Source: Denitrobaculum sp965225735 | GTDB lineage: Bacteria > Pseudomonadota > Alphaproteobacteria > Kiloniellales > Kiloniellaceae | Assembly: GCA_965225735.1 (NCBI GenBank) | Contig: CBDDBN010000028.1 | Span: 467,126 to 531,125, forward strand | Direction: 5' to 3' | DNA: 64,000 bases | Part shown: positions 26,356 through 36,003 of the stretch, piece by piece | Position numbering within the stretch: the stretch's first letter is position 1 | Layout of the letters: each line of letters starts with the position of its first letter | Program-made: the position numbers and the translations under genes | The notes under the pieces: generated by a model | Seen by the model: the letters and a program-made list of their open reading frames with translations, nothing else | Told to the model about the DNA's origin: nothing | The model's database searches: none

Positions 26356-28255
26356 TACAAAAACGTCCTGGTCCATAAACAGGCGGGACCTGCTCGGCGC
26401 GTCTGCGGGCGGAGCTCTTCTGGCAGCAGCTGGTGGAGGCGCGATGATGGCAGCCGGCGGCAAAACGGCCCGCGCTGCAGCCGGAGATGCACATCTGGCA
26501 CCAGGCGAACTGGACGAGTATTACGGCTTCTGGTCCTCGGGCCAGACCGGCGAGATCCGGATCCTAGGTGTCCCCTCGATGCGGGAATTCATGCGCATTC
26601 CGGTCTTCAATCGCTGCTCGGCGACCGGTTGGGGACAAACCAACGAGTCCCTGAAGATCCTCACCGAGGGCCTGTTGCCCGAGAGTAAGGCATACCTGAA
26701 GGCGCAGGGCAAAGTCACCTATGACAACGGCGATCTGCACCACCCTCATATGTCCTTCACCGACGGCACCTATGACGGGCGCTATCTCTTTGCGAACGAC
26801 AAGGCAAATACACGCGTCGCCCGCATTCGCTGCGACGTCATGAAGTGCGACAAGATCATCGAGATTCCGAACGCGAAGGACATCCACGGTCTTCGTCCAC
26901 AAAAATTCCCACGCACGGGGTATGTCTTTGCGAACGGCGAACATGAAGCGCCGCTGATCAACGACGGCATGATCCTCGATAAGCCAGAAGAATACGTCAA
27001 CATCTTCTCCGCCATCGATGGCGATACGATGAAGGTGGCCTGGCAGGTGATCGTCAGCGGTAACCTGGACAACTGCGACGCCGACTATCAGGGCAAGTAC
27101 GCCTTCTCCACCAGCTACAACTCGGAGATGGGCGTCAACCTGGCCGAAATGACCGCGAGCGAAACCGATCACGCTGTGATTTTTAACATCAAGCGTATCG
27201 AGGAAGGTGTCGCTGCCGGCGATTTCCAGATGCTGAACGACGTGCCCGTGCTCGACGGCCGCAAGGGTTCGAAGTACACCCGCTATATTCCGATCCCCAA
27301 CAGTCCGCATGGATGCAACGCGGCCCCGGACAAAAAACACATCGTGATCAACGGCAAACTTTCACCGACGGTCTCGGTGATCGATGTGACCAAGGTCGAC
27401 GCGCTTTTCGAAGAAGATGCCGATCCACGCTCCTGCATCGTCGCCGAACCGCAATTGGGCCTCGGACCGTTGCACACGGCCTTCGACGGCAAGGGCAACG
27501 CCTTCACCACGCTGTTCCTCGACAGTCAGGTCGTGAAGTGGAACATGGACAAGGCGATCCAGGCCTATGCCGGTGACGATGTAGACCCGATCATCTCCAA
27601 AGTCGATGTGCATTATCAGCCCGGCCATAACTCCACCTCCATGGGTGAGACGGCCGAAGCCGACGGCAAATGGCTGATCTCGATGAACAAGTTTTCGAAG
27701 GATCGCTTTCTGAACGTCGGCCCCTTGAAGCCCGAAAACGAGCAGTTGATCGATATCTCCAGCGACGAGATGACGGTGGTGCACGACGGCCCGACCTTCG
27801 CGGAACCGCACGACAGCATCATCGTGCACCGCTCGAAGGTCAATCCAGCCATCGTTTGGAACCGCGACGATCCAACCTTCGAAGACGCGATCAAGCAGGC
27901 CGCGGCGGATGGGGTCGACCTCGAAGAAGGCGCCGAGGAACCGATCCGGGATGGCAACAAGGTACGGGTCTATATGACCTCGCTGGCGCCGAACTTCAGT
28001 ATGGAGAAGTTCACGGTCAAGCAGGGTGATGAAGTTACCGTCTATATGACGAACCTGGACGACATCGACGATCTGACCCACGGCTTCTGCCTCTCGAACT
28101 TCGGCATTGCCATGGAGGTTGCGCCGCAGGCAACCGCCTCGGTCACTTTCGTCGCAGAGCGGCCCGGCGTGCATTGGTATTACTGCCAGTGGTTCTGTCA
28201 CGCTCTGCATATGGAGATGCGTGGCCGCATGCTCGTGGAACCGCGAGGAGCCTGA
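26348..28255 (+). CDS. nosZ: Nitrous oxide reductase NosZ (Tat-exported, clade I)
   Basis: 635 residues. The twin-arginine signal INRRDLLGAS near residue 10 is followed by a long Ala/Gly h-region. The beta-propeller binds the CuZ cluster; ligand histidines include HHPHMSF near 110 and H residues in NSPHGC, PLHTAFDG and EPHDS. The C-terminal cupredoxin holds CuA: YYCQWFCHALHMEM near 612. The Tat signal and linkage to nosR mark it as typical (clade I). It reduces N2O to N2. The ATG at 26348 is chosen because it places the Tat motif correctly. Confidence 0.97.
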   Translation: MSDTKTSWSINRRDLLGASAGGALLAAAGGGAMMAAGGKTARAAAGDAHLAPGELDEYYGFWSSGQTGEIRILGVPSMREFMRIPVFNRCSATGWGQTNESLKILTEGLLPESKAYLKAQGKVTYDNGDLHHPHMSFTDGTYDGRYLFANDKANTRVARIRCDVMKCDKIIEIPNAKDIHGLRPQKFPRTGYVFANGEHEAPLINDGMILDKPEEYVNIFSAIDGDTMKVAWQVIVSGNLDNCDADYQGKYAFSTSYNSEMGVNLAEMTASETDHAVIFNIKRIEEGVAAGDFQMLNDVPVLDGRKGSKYTRYIPIPNSPHGCNAAPDKKHIVINGKLSPTVSVIDVTKVDALFEEDADPRSCIVAEPQLGLGPLHTAFDGKGNAFTTLFLDSQVVKWNMDKAIQAYAGDDVDPIISKVDVHYQPGHNSTSMGETAEADGKWLISMNKFSKDRFLNVGPLKPENEQLIDISSDEMTVVHDGPTFAEPHDSIIVHRSKVNPAIVWNRDDPTFEDAIKQAAADGVDLEEGAEEPIRDGNKVRVYMTSLAPNFSMEKFTVKQGDEVTVYMTNLDDIDDLTHGFCLSNFGIAMEVAPQATASVTFVAERPGVHWYYCQWFCHALHMEMRGRMLVEPRGA

Positions 28256-28257
28256 TC

Positions 28258-29520
28258 GTGAGACGCTCCGGGCTGCTCCTGGCATTTTTGCTTTGCCTCC
28301 CGCTCCCCTTAGAGGCGACGGAGCAAAAAGTGCCCGCAGTGCCCGGAGCCCTGCTGCAGGCGCTGGCACGGGCGCAGGACGGTGATGTCCTGCGGCTCGC
28401 GCCAGGCCTGCATCCGGGGGCCGTTTTAATTGAACGTCCCTTGACTTTGGAAGGCGGCGGCGAGGCGGTCGTCGACGGCGGGGGCAGCGGCAGCGTCATC
28501 ACAGTCGCCGCACCCGATGTGACGATCCGTGGTCTGGTTATCCAAGGTTCCGGCTCGTCCCACGAGACCATTGATTCTGGTGTCAGTCTGGGAAAGAAGG
28601 CGCAGCGGGCCGTGGTCGAGAACAATCGGCTACTCGGCAATCTACACGGCATCGACATTCACGGTGCAAAGGATGCGCTGGTCGCGAACAACATCATCGA
28701 AGGCCGGCAGGACCACAGGGTCAACGATCGCGGCAACGGCATTTACGTCTGGAATGCGCCGGGCGCAAAGGTCGTGGGCAACGACGTCCGCTGGGGACGG
28801 GACGGTATCTTCGTCAATACCTCGCGCAAGAACAGTTTCAAAAACAACCGTTTCCGCGACCTGCGCTTCGCCGTCCACTACATGTACGCCAACGACAGCG
28901 AAGTCTCGGGCAATGTTTCAATCGGAAACGACCTGGGTTACGCGGTCATGTTCTCTAAGCGCGTGAAGGTGACCGGCAACGTCTCGATCGGCGACGCCGA
29001 GCACGGCATCATGCTGAACTACGCCAACAGCTCTGAAGTGACTGGCAATCTGGTGCGCGACGGCGGCAACCGCTGTGCCTTTCTCTACAATGCTCACAAA
29101 AACCGGGTTGCAGACAACCGTTTCGAGCGCTGCGCGATCGGCATCCACTTCACGGCGGGTTCCGAACGCAACCAGATCAGCGGCAACGCTTTTATCGGCA
29201 ATCGCACCCAGGTGAAATATGTCGGCTCCCGCTGGGTGGAGTGGTCCGCGGATGGACGCGGCAATCACTGGAGCGACTACGCGGCCTATGACGTGAACGG
29301 CGACGGCTTTGCCGACAGCCCCTACCGGCCGAACGATTCCATGGACCACATTCTCTGGACTCAACCCGCGGCCAAATTGCTGCTCGGCTCGCCAGCGGTG
29401 CAACTGGTCCGCTGGGCACAATCGGCCTTTCCGGCGCTCCTACCCGGCGGCGTCGTCGACAGCCGGCCACTCATTCGGCCGTTCGATATTCCGGTCCCTG
29501 ATCTGAAAGGGCCATCATGA
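28258..29520 (+). CDS. nosD: NosD: periplasmic beta-helix copper-maturation protein
   Basis: About 420 residues with a signal peptide and right-handed beta-helix (PbH1/CASH repeats: recurring N-x-I/V patterns such as NNIIEGRQDHRVNDRGNGIY and the HYMYANDSEVSGN stretch). With NosFY it supplies sulfur or copper for CuZ assembly on NosZ. The start is a GTG two bases after the nosZ stop; in-frame codons upstream lie inside nosZ. The end overlaps nosF by four bases. Confidence 0.93.
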   Translation: MRRSGLLLAFLLCLPLPLEATEQKVPAVPGALLQALARAQDGDVLRLAPGLHPGAVLIERPLTLEGGGEAVVDGGGSGSVITVAAPDVTIRGLVIQGSGSSHETIDSGVSLGKKAQRAVVENNRLLGNLHGIDIHGAKDALVANNIIEGRQDHRVNDRGNGIYVWNAPGAKVVGNDVRWGRDGIFVNTSRKNSFKNNRFRDLRFAVHYMYANDSEVSGNVSIGNDLGYAVMFSKRVKVTGNVSIGDAEHGIMLNYANSSEVTGNLVRDGGNRCAFLYNAHKNRVADNRFERCAIGIHFTAGSERNQISGNAFIGNRTQVKYVGSRWVEWSADGRGNHWSDYAAYDVNGDGFADSPYRPNDSMDHILWTQPAAKLLLGSPAVQLVRWAQSAFPALLPGGVVDSRPLIRPFDIPVPDLKGPS

Positions 29521-30419
29521 ACAAAGATCCCATCCTCAAGGTCGAGAACCTCAGTAAGAGCCATGGCGAAGTCGAGGTTCTGCATGACGTCAACTTAACC
29601 GTAAGGCCCGGCGAACGCGTCGCGCTTCTGGGTCACAACGGCGCCGGCAAAACGACTCTCATGAAGTTGATCCTGGGCCTGATGCCCCCTAGCGACGGCC
29701 GCATCGACGTCGCCGGATATTACCCTGGCAGCGCGGAGGCGCGCCTTGCCGTGGCTTACTTGCCCGAAGCCGTCGCTTTCCATCGCGCGCTTACGGGCCG
29801 GGAACAGCTTGCACTCTTCGCCCGGCTATCCGGAGAAACCACGAAAAAAGTGGCACCCTTGCTAGAGCGGGTCGGGCTGACAGACGCTGCCGACCGGCGC
29901 ATCGGAACCTGGTCGAAGGGTATGCGTCAACGGCTGGGGCTCGCCCAAGTCCTTTTGGGGCGGCCCAAAGTCGCTCTGCTCGACGAACCAGCCAGCGGTC
30001 TGGACCCCATTTCGCGTTCCGATCTCTATGCAATCATCGACGAACTGGCAGCGCAGGGAACAGCCTTACTGATTTCCTCTCACGCCTTGACCGAGATGGA
30101 AGCCCGCACTGACCGGATTGCGATCCTGCGGCAAGGGCGCCTGGTCGCCGATGACACGCTCAACCGCCTCAGTGCACGCGCCGGCTTGCCGATCAAACTG
30201 CGTCTCACGGCGCAGGGCAGCGACGCAACGGAACTGCATGAAAGGCTGGGCGGCCAACGCGTAAATGGTGCGTCGGTCGAACTGCTCTGCCAGCCAGGCG
30301 AAAAAATGGAACGCCTGGCGCGCATCTCCCAACTGGGCAGCCTGGTCGCCGACCTCGATATGGCACCGCCAAGCCTGGAAGATCTTTACCGCCACTACTC
30401 CGGGGAGGAACGCCCATGA
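29517..30419 (+). CDS. nosF: NosF: ABC-transporter ATPase
   Basis: 300 residues with Walker A GHNGAGKTT near residue 38, signature WSKGMRQRLGL near 134, Walker B VALLDEPASGLDP near 155 and the H-loop SSHAL near 189. It powers the NosFY complex that serves NosD. Overlaps nosD and nosY by four bases each. Confidence 0.95.
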   Translation: MNKDPILKVENLSKSHGEVEVLHDVNLTVRPGERVALLGHNGAGKTTLMKLILGLMPPSDGRIDVAGYYPGSAEARLAVAYLPEAVAFHRALTGREQLALFARLSGETTKKVAPLLERVGLTDAADRRIGTWSKGMRQRLGLAQVLLGRPKVALLDEPASGLDPISRSDLYAIIDELAAQGTALLISSHALTEMEARTDRIAILRQGRLVADDTLNRLSARAGLPIKLRLTAQGSDATELHERLGGQRVNGASVELLCQPGEKMERLARISQLGSLVADLDMAPPSLEDLYRHYSGEERP

Positions 30420-31240
30420 TGAACCGCGTTCTCGCCATTGCGGCAACCGAAACAAAGATCGCCCGCCGCAATCTCTGGGTTTTGACAGCAACCCTGATCA
30501 TGACCCTTTTCGCTTTGGCCCTGACTTTCGCTGGCTCGGCACCGACCGGTTCCCTTGGCGTCGACCTTCTGACCGTTTCAATCGCGTCTATGACGACTCT
30601 ATCTGTCTATCTGGCACCCTTGCTGGCTTTACTGATGGCCTTCGACGCAGTGGCTGGCGAGAACGAACGCGGCGGTTTAGCGCTGTTGCTCAGCTATCCG
30701 GTTTCCCGCGGCGAGGTGCTGCTCGGTAAGTTTCTGGCGCACCTCGGCGCGCTGTCCTTTGCCATCGCCTTCGGTTTTGGCACAGCAGGCGCCGCCGCCG
30801 CCCTTGCTGGTGGTGCGGGACCAGAGAGCGTGACCGCCCTGCTGAGGCTGATCGGCACTTCGATCCTGCTGGGTGCCACCTTCCTGGCGCTCGGCTATCT
30901 GATGTCGGCGCTCGCCGGCAGTTCGGCGGGAGCTGCCGGAATGGCGGCCGGCCTATGGCTCATATTTGTCGTGCTCTATGACTTGGGGCTCCTGGGGGCT
31001 GTGGTATTCGACAACGGCGGTTTCTTTACCCGGACAATTTTTCCCTGGCTGCTGGCCTTCAACCCAGCGGACGCCTTCCGCCTTTGGAATGTGTCCGCGG
31101 CAGAAAGCGTCGCCTTGGCTAGTGGTATGACCGGCGCTGCACAAGCCCTGCCGGTCTGGGCCGCACCGGCATCACTTTTGATCTGGCCACCGCTGGCGCT
31201 GTTCCTAGCCCGTCAGGCTTTCGGGAGGATCGAACCATGA
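30416..31240 (+). CDS. nosY: NosY: ABC-2-type permease
   Basis: 274 residues with six predicted membrane helices and the family's NERGGLALLLSYPVSRGEVLLGK loop (shown in part) near residue 80. Membrane partner of NosF, needed for CuZ maturation. ATGA overlaps on both sides. The second Met (30419) is an equally good start. Confidence 0.94.
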   Translation: MMNRVLAIAATETKIARRNLWVLTATLIMTLFALALTFAGSAPTGSLGVDLLTVSIASMTTLSVYLAPLLALLMAFDAVAGENERGGLALLLSYPVSRGEVLLGKFLAHLGALSFAIAFGFGTAGAAAALAGGAGPESVTALLRLIGTSILLGATFLALGYLMSALAGSSAGAAGMAAGLWLIFVVLYDLGLLGAVVFDNGGFFTRTIFPWLLAFNPADAFRLWNVSAAESVALASGMTGAAQALPVWAAPASLLIWPPLALFLARQAFGRIEP

Positions 31241-31764
31241 GAAGACACTATCTCGCCCTTCCGTTGCTCGCTCTCCTGATCTTGCCGGGTTGTCGGGAGG
31301 AAACGGTCGTGCTGCCGGAACCTGTGGCCCTGACGGAAAACGCCCTGAGTTATTATTGCCAGATGTGGATTGCCGACCATGGCGGACCCAAAGCGCAGAT
31401 ACATCTGGAAGGCTTTCCCGAACCGATTTTCTTCGCCCAGGTCCGGGATGCTCTCGCCTATCTCAACAGTCCCGAACGCGATGCGCCCGTCGTCGCCGTC
31501 TACGTCAGCGACATGGCCCGGGCACCAAGCTGGGAGAAGCCTGGCAGCAGCAACTGGGCAAACGCGTCCCAGGTCTTCTTTGTGGTCGGGGCGGATGTCC
31601 AAGGCGGGATGGGCGCACCCGAAGTCGTACCTTTTGGATCAGAGGATGCCGCCCACAATTTCGTTTCCGACAAGGGCGGAAAGATCATGCGACTGGCGGA
31701 AATCCCCAAAGCGGCGGTTTTGAGCGCCGTCGACTTCACGTTACCCGGCGAGGAAGTCCAATGA
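31237..31764 (+). CDS. nosL: NosL: copper-chaperone lipoprotein
   Basis: 175 residues with a lipobox ending LPGC near residue 20, then the NosL signature SYYCQMWIADHGGPKAQIHL near 46 with the Cys-x-Met copper ligands. It delivers Cu(I) for CuZ assembly. It sits between nosY and nosX with four-base overlaps at each end. Confidence 0.93.
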   Translation: MRRHYLALPLLALLILPGCREETVVLPEPVALTENALSYYCQMWIADHGGPKAQIHLEGFPEPIFFAQVRDALAYLNSPERDAPVVAVYVSDMARAPSWEKPGSSNWANASQVFFVVGADVQGGMGAPEVVPFGSEDAAHNFVSDKGGKIMRLAEIPKAAVLSAVDFTLPGEEVQ

Positions 31765-32696
31765 CCCAGAGACTTTCCCGGCGCCGTTTCCTTTGCTTTT
31801 CCGCAGCTGTCGCCGCCTTTCCTGCAGGCGTCCGCGCCTCCATTCCGACGGCCCACTGGCGCGGCAGAGCTCTCGGCGCTCAGGCTTCGATGACTCTGAC
31901 CGGCATTACGCAGGCCGATGCAGGTGATCTTTTCTCAGCTGTTGAGTCGGAGCTTACCCGACTGGAGCTTGTCTTTAGTCTTTACCGCGAAGATTCAGCT
32001 CTCACGCGGCTGAATAGAGACGGCCACCTGGCAAAGCCACCCGCTGAACTGCTGGAGATTACAACGCTCTCCAACTCTTTGTTCCACGCGAGCGGCGGCG
32101 CCTTTGACCCGTCTGTACAAAAGCTCTGGCAGGTCTACGCATCGAAAGCCGCGTCGGGCGCCCAACCTAGCGCAAAGGAAATTGCATACGCCCAGGACCG
32201 AACCGGATGGCAACATGTGCAATTTGACATCTCGAAGATCTCGTTTGCTCGCGATGGCATGGCCTTGACCTTCAACGGGATTGCCCAAGGCTATATCGCT
32301 GACAAAATCGCCGATCTGTTGCGTGCGAGGGGATTGAAACAGGTTCTCATCGACATGGGGGAAGTTTCCGCGCAGGGCAAAAGACCTGACGGCCAGCCGT
32401 GGCGAGCTGGCATAGCTGCGCCGACTGGAGACATCATAAAACGGCTGCCCCTGGAGAACCGCGCGCTGGCGACCTCGGCGCCACTCGGCACCTTGCTCGA
32501 CCCGGCGGGCCGCCGCGGTCACATCATCGATCCCAGGAATGGGCGCCCGGCCAAGAGCTGGAGCTTGGTCTCAGTCTCCGCGGAAAGAGCGGCTTTAGCC
32601 GATGGTCTTTCGACAGCCTGTTGCCTGCTGCCGCGAGCTGCGATTGCTAAGACGTTGCAGAGTTATCCTGGTTCCAGGCTCGAAGTCCTTGTGTGA
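31761..32696 (+). CDS. nosX: NosX: ApbE-type FAD:protein FMN transferase
   Basis: About 311 residues with a twin-arginine-like signal (SRRRFLCFSAA). ApbE fold features: SLYREDSALTRLNR near 70, GGAFDPSV near 110, LTFNGIAQGYIADK near 170 and IDMGEVSAQG near 195, and GHIIDPRNG near 253. It attaches FMN to the threonine of NosR's SGATVT and probably also to NirI. The start at 31761 overlaps the nosL stop; the longer open frame upstream runs inside nosL. Confidence 0.92.
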   Translation: MTQRLSRRRFLCFSAAVAAFPAGVRASIPTAHWRGRALGAQASMTLTGITQADAGDLFSAVESELTRLELVFSLYREDSALTRLNRDGHLAKPPAELLEITTLSNSLFHASGGAFDPSVQKLWQVYASKAASGAQPSAKEIAYAQDRTGWQHVQFDISKISFARDGMALTFNGIAQGYIADKIADLLRARGLKQVLIDMGEVSAQGKRPDGQPWRAGIAAPTGDIIKRLPLENRALATSAPLGTLLDPAGRRGHIIDPRNGRPAKSWSLVSVSAERAALADGLSTACCLLPRAAIAKTLQSYPGSRLEVLV

Positions 32697-32720
32697 TCCA
32701 CCATTGAAGAAGGAGTTGTC

Positions 32721-33104
32721 ATGAAGAGTTTCAAAACTGCGGTAATTGCGGCTTTGGTAGCGGTTTTCGCCTCGCCCGCTTTTGCCGATGGCGACCTGGC
32801 CAAAGGCAAGAAAGTCTTCAACAAATGCAAGGCTTGTCACGCCGTCGGCGAAGGCGCGAAGAACAAAGTCGGACCACCGCTAAACGGTATCGTCGGGGCT
32901 GAGATCGCCGCAGTCGAAGGCTTCAAGTACTCGAAAGCCTTTTTGGCCAAGAAGGAGGAAGGTTTCGTTTGGAGCGAAGCGGAACTGGATGCTTACCTGA
33001 CCAAACCGAAAAAACACACACCGGGTACAAAGATGTCCTTCGCGGGTCTGCGAAAAGAAGCAGATCGAATCAATGTCATCGCCTACATGAAGTCGTTCCA
33101 ATAG
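32721..33104 (+). CDS. Periplasmic cytochrome c (c2/c550 type)
   Basis: 127 residues: signal peptide (about 1-22), CKACH heme site near 36, VGPPLNGIVG, and the Met ligand in GTKMSFAG near 103. It is a class I cytochrome c of the c2/c550 type. It lies between nosX and norC, so it is a good candidate electron carrier for NirS, NorC or NosZ. It has its own terminator. A cycA-like name would be a guess. Confidence 0.9.
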   Translation: MKSFKTAVIAALVAVFASPAFADGDLAKGKKVFNKCKACHAVGEGAKNKVGPPLNGIVGAEIAAVEGFKYSKAFLAKKEEGFVWSEAELDAYLTKPKKHTPGTKMSFAGLRKEADRINVIAYMKSFQ

Positions 33105-33118
33105 CGTGTTAATTGGAA

Positions 33119-33161
33119 GGGTCGGCGCGGCGCATTGCCCCAAGCTCGCGCCGACCCTTTT
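33119..33161 (+). terminator. Intrinsic terminator after the cytochrome c gene
   Basis: Perfect 11-bp arms GGGTCGGCGCG (33119-33129) and CGCGCCGACCC (33147-33157) are followed by TTTT. It ends the nos-cytochrome transcript before the nor operon. Confidence 0.9.
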
Positions 33162-33269
33162 GCTCTGCCAAGCCTGCTATGTAGCGGTTAGCCAAGCAAG
33201 AAACGCCCCGCCTCCGATACAGGCGTCCACCTGAAAAACACTTATCACAATCATCTCCAACGCCGCTCG

Positions 33270-33286
33270 CTTGACTTTCGTTAAGG
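33270..33286 (+). promoter_or_regulatory. FNR/DNR-type box before norC
   Basis: CTTGACTTTCGTTAAGG matches the nirS/nirI box at 16 of 17 positions. It lies 64 bases before the norC start, after the upstream terminator, so it should drive the norCBQDEF operon. Confidence 0.8.
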
Positions 33287-33349
33287 CCGGTTGCCTGAGC
33301 GAGGATCATTCTCCTTCCACCTGAAAAAGACTCCGGGAAGGAGGGCGCG

Positions 33350-33802
33350 ATGCGCGAAGTCATGACCAAAAGCATGGCCCGCAATATCTTTTATGGCGGA
33401 TCATTGTTCTTCATTGTCATCTTCGTCGGCCTGTCGATCCACAGCCACATCTACATTGTAGAAACCTCAACCGACAAAGCTGGTCTGACCGAGAGCGTTG
33501 CGCACGGCAAACGCATCTGGGAACAGAAGGCCTGCATCAACTGTCATACGATTCTGGGTGAAGGCGCCTACTACGCGCCCGAACTGGGTAACGTCATGAC
33601 CCGCTGGGACGTCATCGACGATCCTGACGCCGCCTTCGAAACACTGAAAGGCTGGATGGATGCCCAGCCGACGGGCATCGAAGGCCGGCGGCAGATGCCT
33701 CAATTCAACCTGACGGACGAAGAGGTCCGCGCCCTGGCGGATTTCCTGCTCTGGACCAACAAGATCCGGACGCAGGACTGGCCGCCGAACGATGCAGGGT
33801 GA
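33350..33802 (+). CDS. norC: NorC: cytochrome c subunit of nitric oxide reductase
   Basis: 150 residues: one membrane anchor (about 13-33), heme site CINCH near 62, and Met ligand in RQMPQFN near 121. It passes electrons to NorB. A strong ribosome site (GGAAGGAGGG) precedes the ATG. First gene of norCBQDEF. Confidence 0.96.
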   Translation: MREVMTKSMARNIFYGGSLFFIVIFVGLSIHSHIYIVETSTDKAGLTESVAHGKRIWEQKACINCHTILGEGAYYAPELGNVMTRWDVIDDPDAAFETLKGWMDAQPTGIEGRRQMPQFNLTDEEVRALADFLLWTNKIRTQDWPPNDAG

Positions 33803-33814
33803 GGAGTAAATGCG

Positions 33815-35185
33815 ATGAAATACCAAACCCAAAAAATCGCGCAGATCTATTTCTTGGTTGCCATGGCGCTCTTCGTGGTCCAGGTGACCGGTGGCCTGCT
33901 CGCCGGCTGGATCTATGTCGCGCCCAATACACTGAGCGAGCTCCTACCCTTTAACATCGTGCGGATGCTGCACACCAACAGCCTTGTAGTCTGGCTGATC
34001 CTTGGCTTCATGGGCGCTGCTTACTTCCTGATACCCGAAGAGTCGGAGCAGGAAATCCATTCCCCTATGCTGGCGTATCTTCAACTCGCCATCTTGGTAT
34101 TAGGCACGCTCGGTGTCGTCGTGACCTATGTCTTTAATCTGTTCGAAGGCAACATCCTGTTGGGCAAGGAAGGACGCGAATTCCTCGAGCAGCCACTCTG
34201 GGTCAAGATCGGTATCGTCGTCGCGGCGCTGATCTTCCTCTACAACATCACCTTGACGGTCCTGAAGGGCAAAAAGACCGCCATCAGCAATGTGCTCCTG
34301 ATCGGCCTCTGGGGTCTGGCGCTGTTATTCCTCTTCGCCTTCTACAACCCGGAGAACCTCGCCCTCGACAAACAGTATTGGTGGTATGTGGTACACCTCT
34401 GGGTCGAAGGCGTGTGGGAACTGATCATGGCCTCGATCCTCGCTTTCCTTATGCTGAAGCTGACGGGTGTCGACCGGGAGATCGTGGAGAAGTGGCTCTA
34501 CGTCATCGTGGCCACTTCGCTGATCACCGGCATCCTGGGTACGGGCCATCACTACTACTGGATTGGGACGCCCGCTTACTGGCAATGGATCGGTTCGATC
34601 TTCTCATCGCTCGAGGTAATTCCCTTCTTCGGCATGATGGCCTTCGCCTTCGTGATGGTCTGGAAAGGCCGGCGTGATCACCCGAACAAAGCGGCCCTGC
34701 TCTGGTCGCTCGGCTGCGCCACGCTCGCTTTCTTCGGCGCCGGTGTCTGGGGTTTCATGCACACACTGCACGGGGTGAACTACTACACCCACGGCACTCA
34801 GATCACAGCGGCGCACGGGCATCTGGCATTCTTCGGGGCCTATGTCTCGCTGAACCTGGCGATCTTCACCTACGCCTTTCCGATCCTGAAAAACCGCGAT
34901 CCCTACAACCAGGTACTCAACATGGGTTCCTTCTGGCTGATGGCTGGCGGCATGACCTTCATGACCTTTGTCCTAACCTTTGCCGGCACAATTCAGACTC
35001 ACCTGCAAAGAGTCTTGGGTGAAGGCTTCATGGATGTGCAGGATCAACTCGAAGTCTTCTATTTGATGCGCTTCGGTTCGGGGATTGCGGTCGTCCTGGG
35101 TGCTGTATTGTTCATCTATGCGGTTCTGGTCCCACGGAAGGAGCTCATCGAGCCCGGTCCCGCCCGCCACGCCGCTGCGGAGTGA
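33815..35185 (+). CDS. norB: NorB: catalytic subunit of cytochrome c-dependent NO reductase
   Basis: 456 residues and 12 membrane helices. Metal ligands are visible: MLHTNSL (heme b), HLWVEGVWE (FeB His and the conserved Glu), GTGHHYYW (two FeB His), and AHGHLAFFGAY (heme b and b3 His). There is no N-terminal quinol-oxidising extension, so this is a cNOR rather than a qNOR. It reduces two NO to N2O. Confidence 0.97.
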   Translation: MKYQTQKIAQIYFLVAMALFVVQVTGGLLAGWIYVAPNTLSELLPFNIVRMLHTNSLVVWLILGFMGAAYFLIPEESEQEIHSPMLAYLQLAILVLGTLGVVVTYVFNLFEGNILLGKEGREFLEQPLWVKIGIVVAALIFLYNITLTVLKGKKTAISNVLLIGLWGLALLFLFAFYNPENLALDKQYWWYVVHLWVEGVWELIMASILAFLMLKLTGVDREIVEKWLYVIVATSLITGILGTGHHYYWIGTPAYWQWIGSIFSSLEVIPFFGMMAFAFVMVWKGRRDHPNKAALLWSLGCATLAFFGAGVWGFMHTLHGVNYYTHGTQITAAHGHLAFFGAYVSLNLAIFTYAFPILKNRDPYNQVLNMGSFWLMAGGMTFMTFVLTFAGTIQTHLQRVLGEGFMDVQDQLEVFYLMRFGSGIAVVLGAVLFIYAVLVPRKELIEPGPARHAAAE

Positions 35186-35202
35186 CAGCCATGGAGGGAT
35201 CC

Positions 35203-35994
35203 ATGATCAGGGAGGGGGCGGCAGCCCCCTTCTACCTTCCTCAGGGGGATGAATGCGAGGTCTTCTCCGCCGCGCATGCCAATGGGCTGCCCCTGTTGTT
35301 GAAGGGTCCGACCGGTTGCGGCAAAACCCGCTTCGTTGCGCATATGGCGGCACAGCTCGGGCGTTCACTCTATACCGTTGCCTGTCACGACGATCTGTCC
35401 GCCGCCGATCTGATTGGACGTTACCTCCTCAAAGGCGGTGAGACCATCTGGGTCGACGGCCCCTTAACGCGTGCCGTGCGATCCGGAGCCATCTGCTACC
35501 TCGACGAGGTGGTGGAAGCGCGCAAGGACGTGACCGTCGTGCTCCACCCACTGACCGACGATCGACGGATTCTGCCAATCGACCGTACTGGGGAAGAACT
35601 GGAGGCGGCACTCGGGTTCATGCTGGTCGCTTCCTACAATCCCGGTTATCAGAACATTCTCAAGACCCTGAAGCCCTCTACCCGCCAACGCTTTCTTTCG
35701 ATCGAATTCGACTTTCCCAACCCAGCGCTAGAGACCGAGATCGTCGCAGCGGAGAGCGGTTTGTCCATCGAGAGAACAGCACCGCTCGTACGTCTCGCCG
35801 GCAAGTTGCGCGGCTTGAGAGGACAAGACCTGGAGGAAGGCGTCTCCACGCGCCTGGTTGTCTACTGCGCGACCCTTATCCAGCAAGGCATGCCCCTCGA
35901 ACGAGCGGTGCTGGCCGCCATGATCGAACCTCTCACCGACGATGAGGATGTGAAACGCGGGCTCCTCGATCTCGTAACCGCCGTCTTTGGGTGA
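35203..35994 (+). CDS. norQ: NorQ: MoxR-type AAA+ ATPase
   Basis: About 263 residues with Walker A GPTGCGKT near 35, Walker B AICYLDEV near 97 and sensor region VASYNPGYQ near 143. With NorD it inserts the FeB iron into NorB. ATG 35203 is chosen because GGAGGG lies directly before it; 35182 would overlap the norB stop. Confidence 0.93.
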   Translation: MIREGAAAPFYLPQGDECEVFSAAHANGLPLLLKGPTGCGKTRFVAHMAAQLGRSLYTVACHDDLSAADLIGRYLLKGGETIWVDGPLTRAVRSGAICYLDEVVEARKDVTVVLHPLTDDRRILPIDRTGEELEAALGFMLVASYNPGYQNILKTLKPSTRQRFLSIEFDFPNPALETEIVAAESGLSIERTAPLVRLAGKLRGLRGQDLEEGVSTRLVVYCATLIQQGMPLERAVLAAMIEPLTDDEDVKRGLLDLVTAVFG

Positions 35995-36003
35995 GGTACA
36001 GCG

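Noticed and set aside
25051..26463. A 470-codon minus-strand ORF opposite nosR
   Set aside because: It is antisense to an unmistakable nosR and shows no domain.
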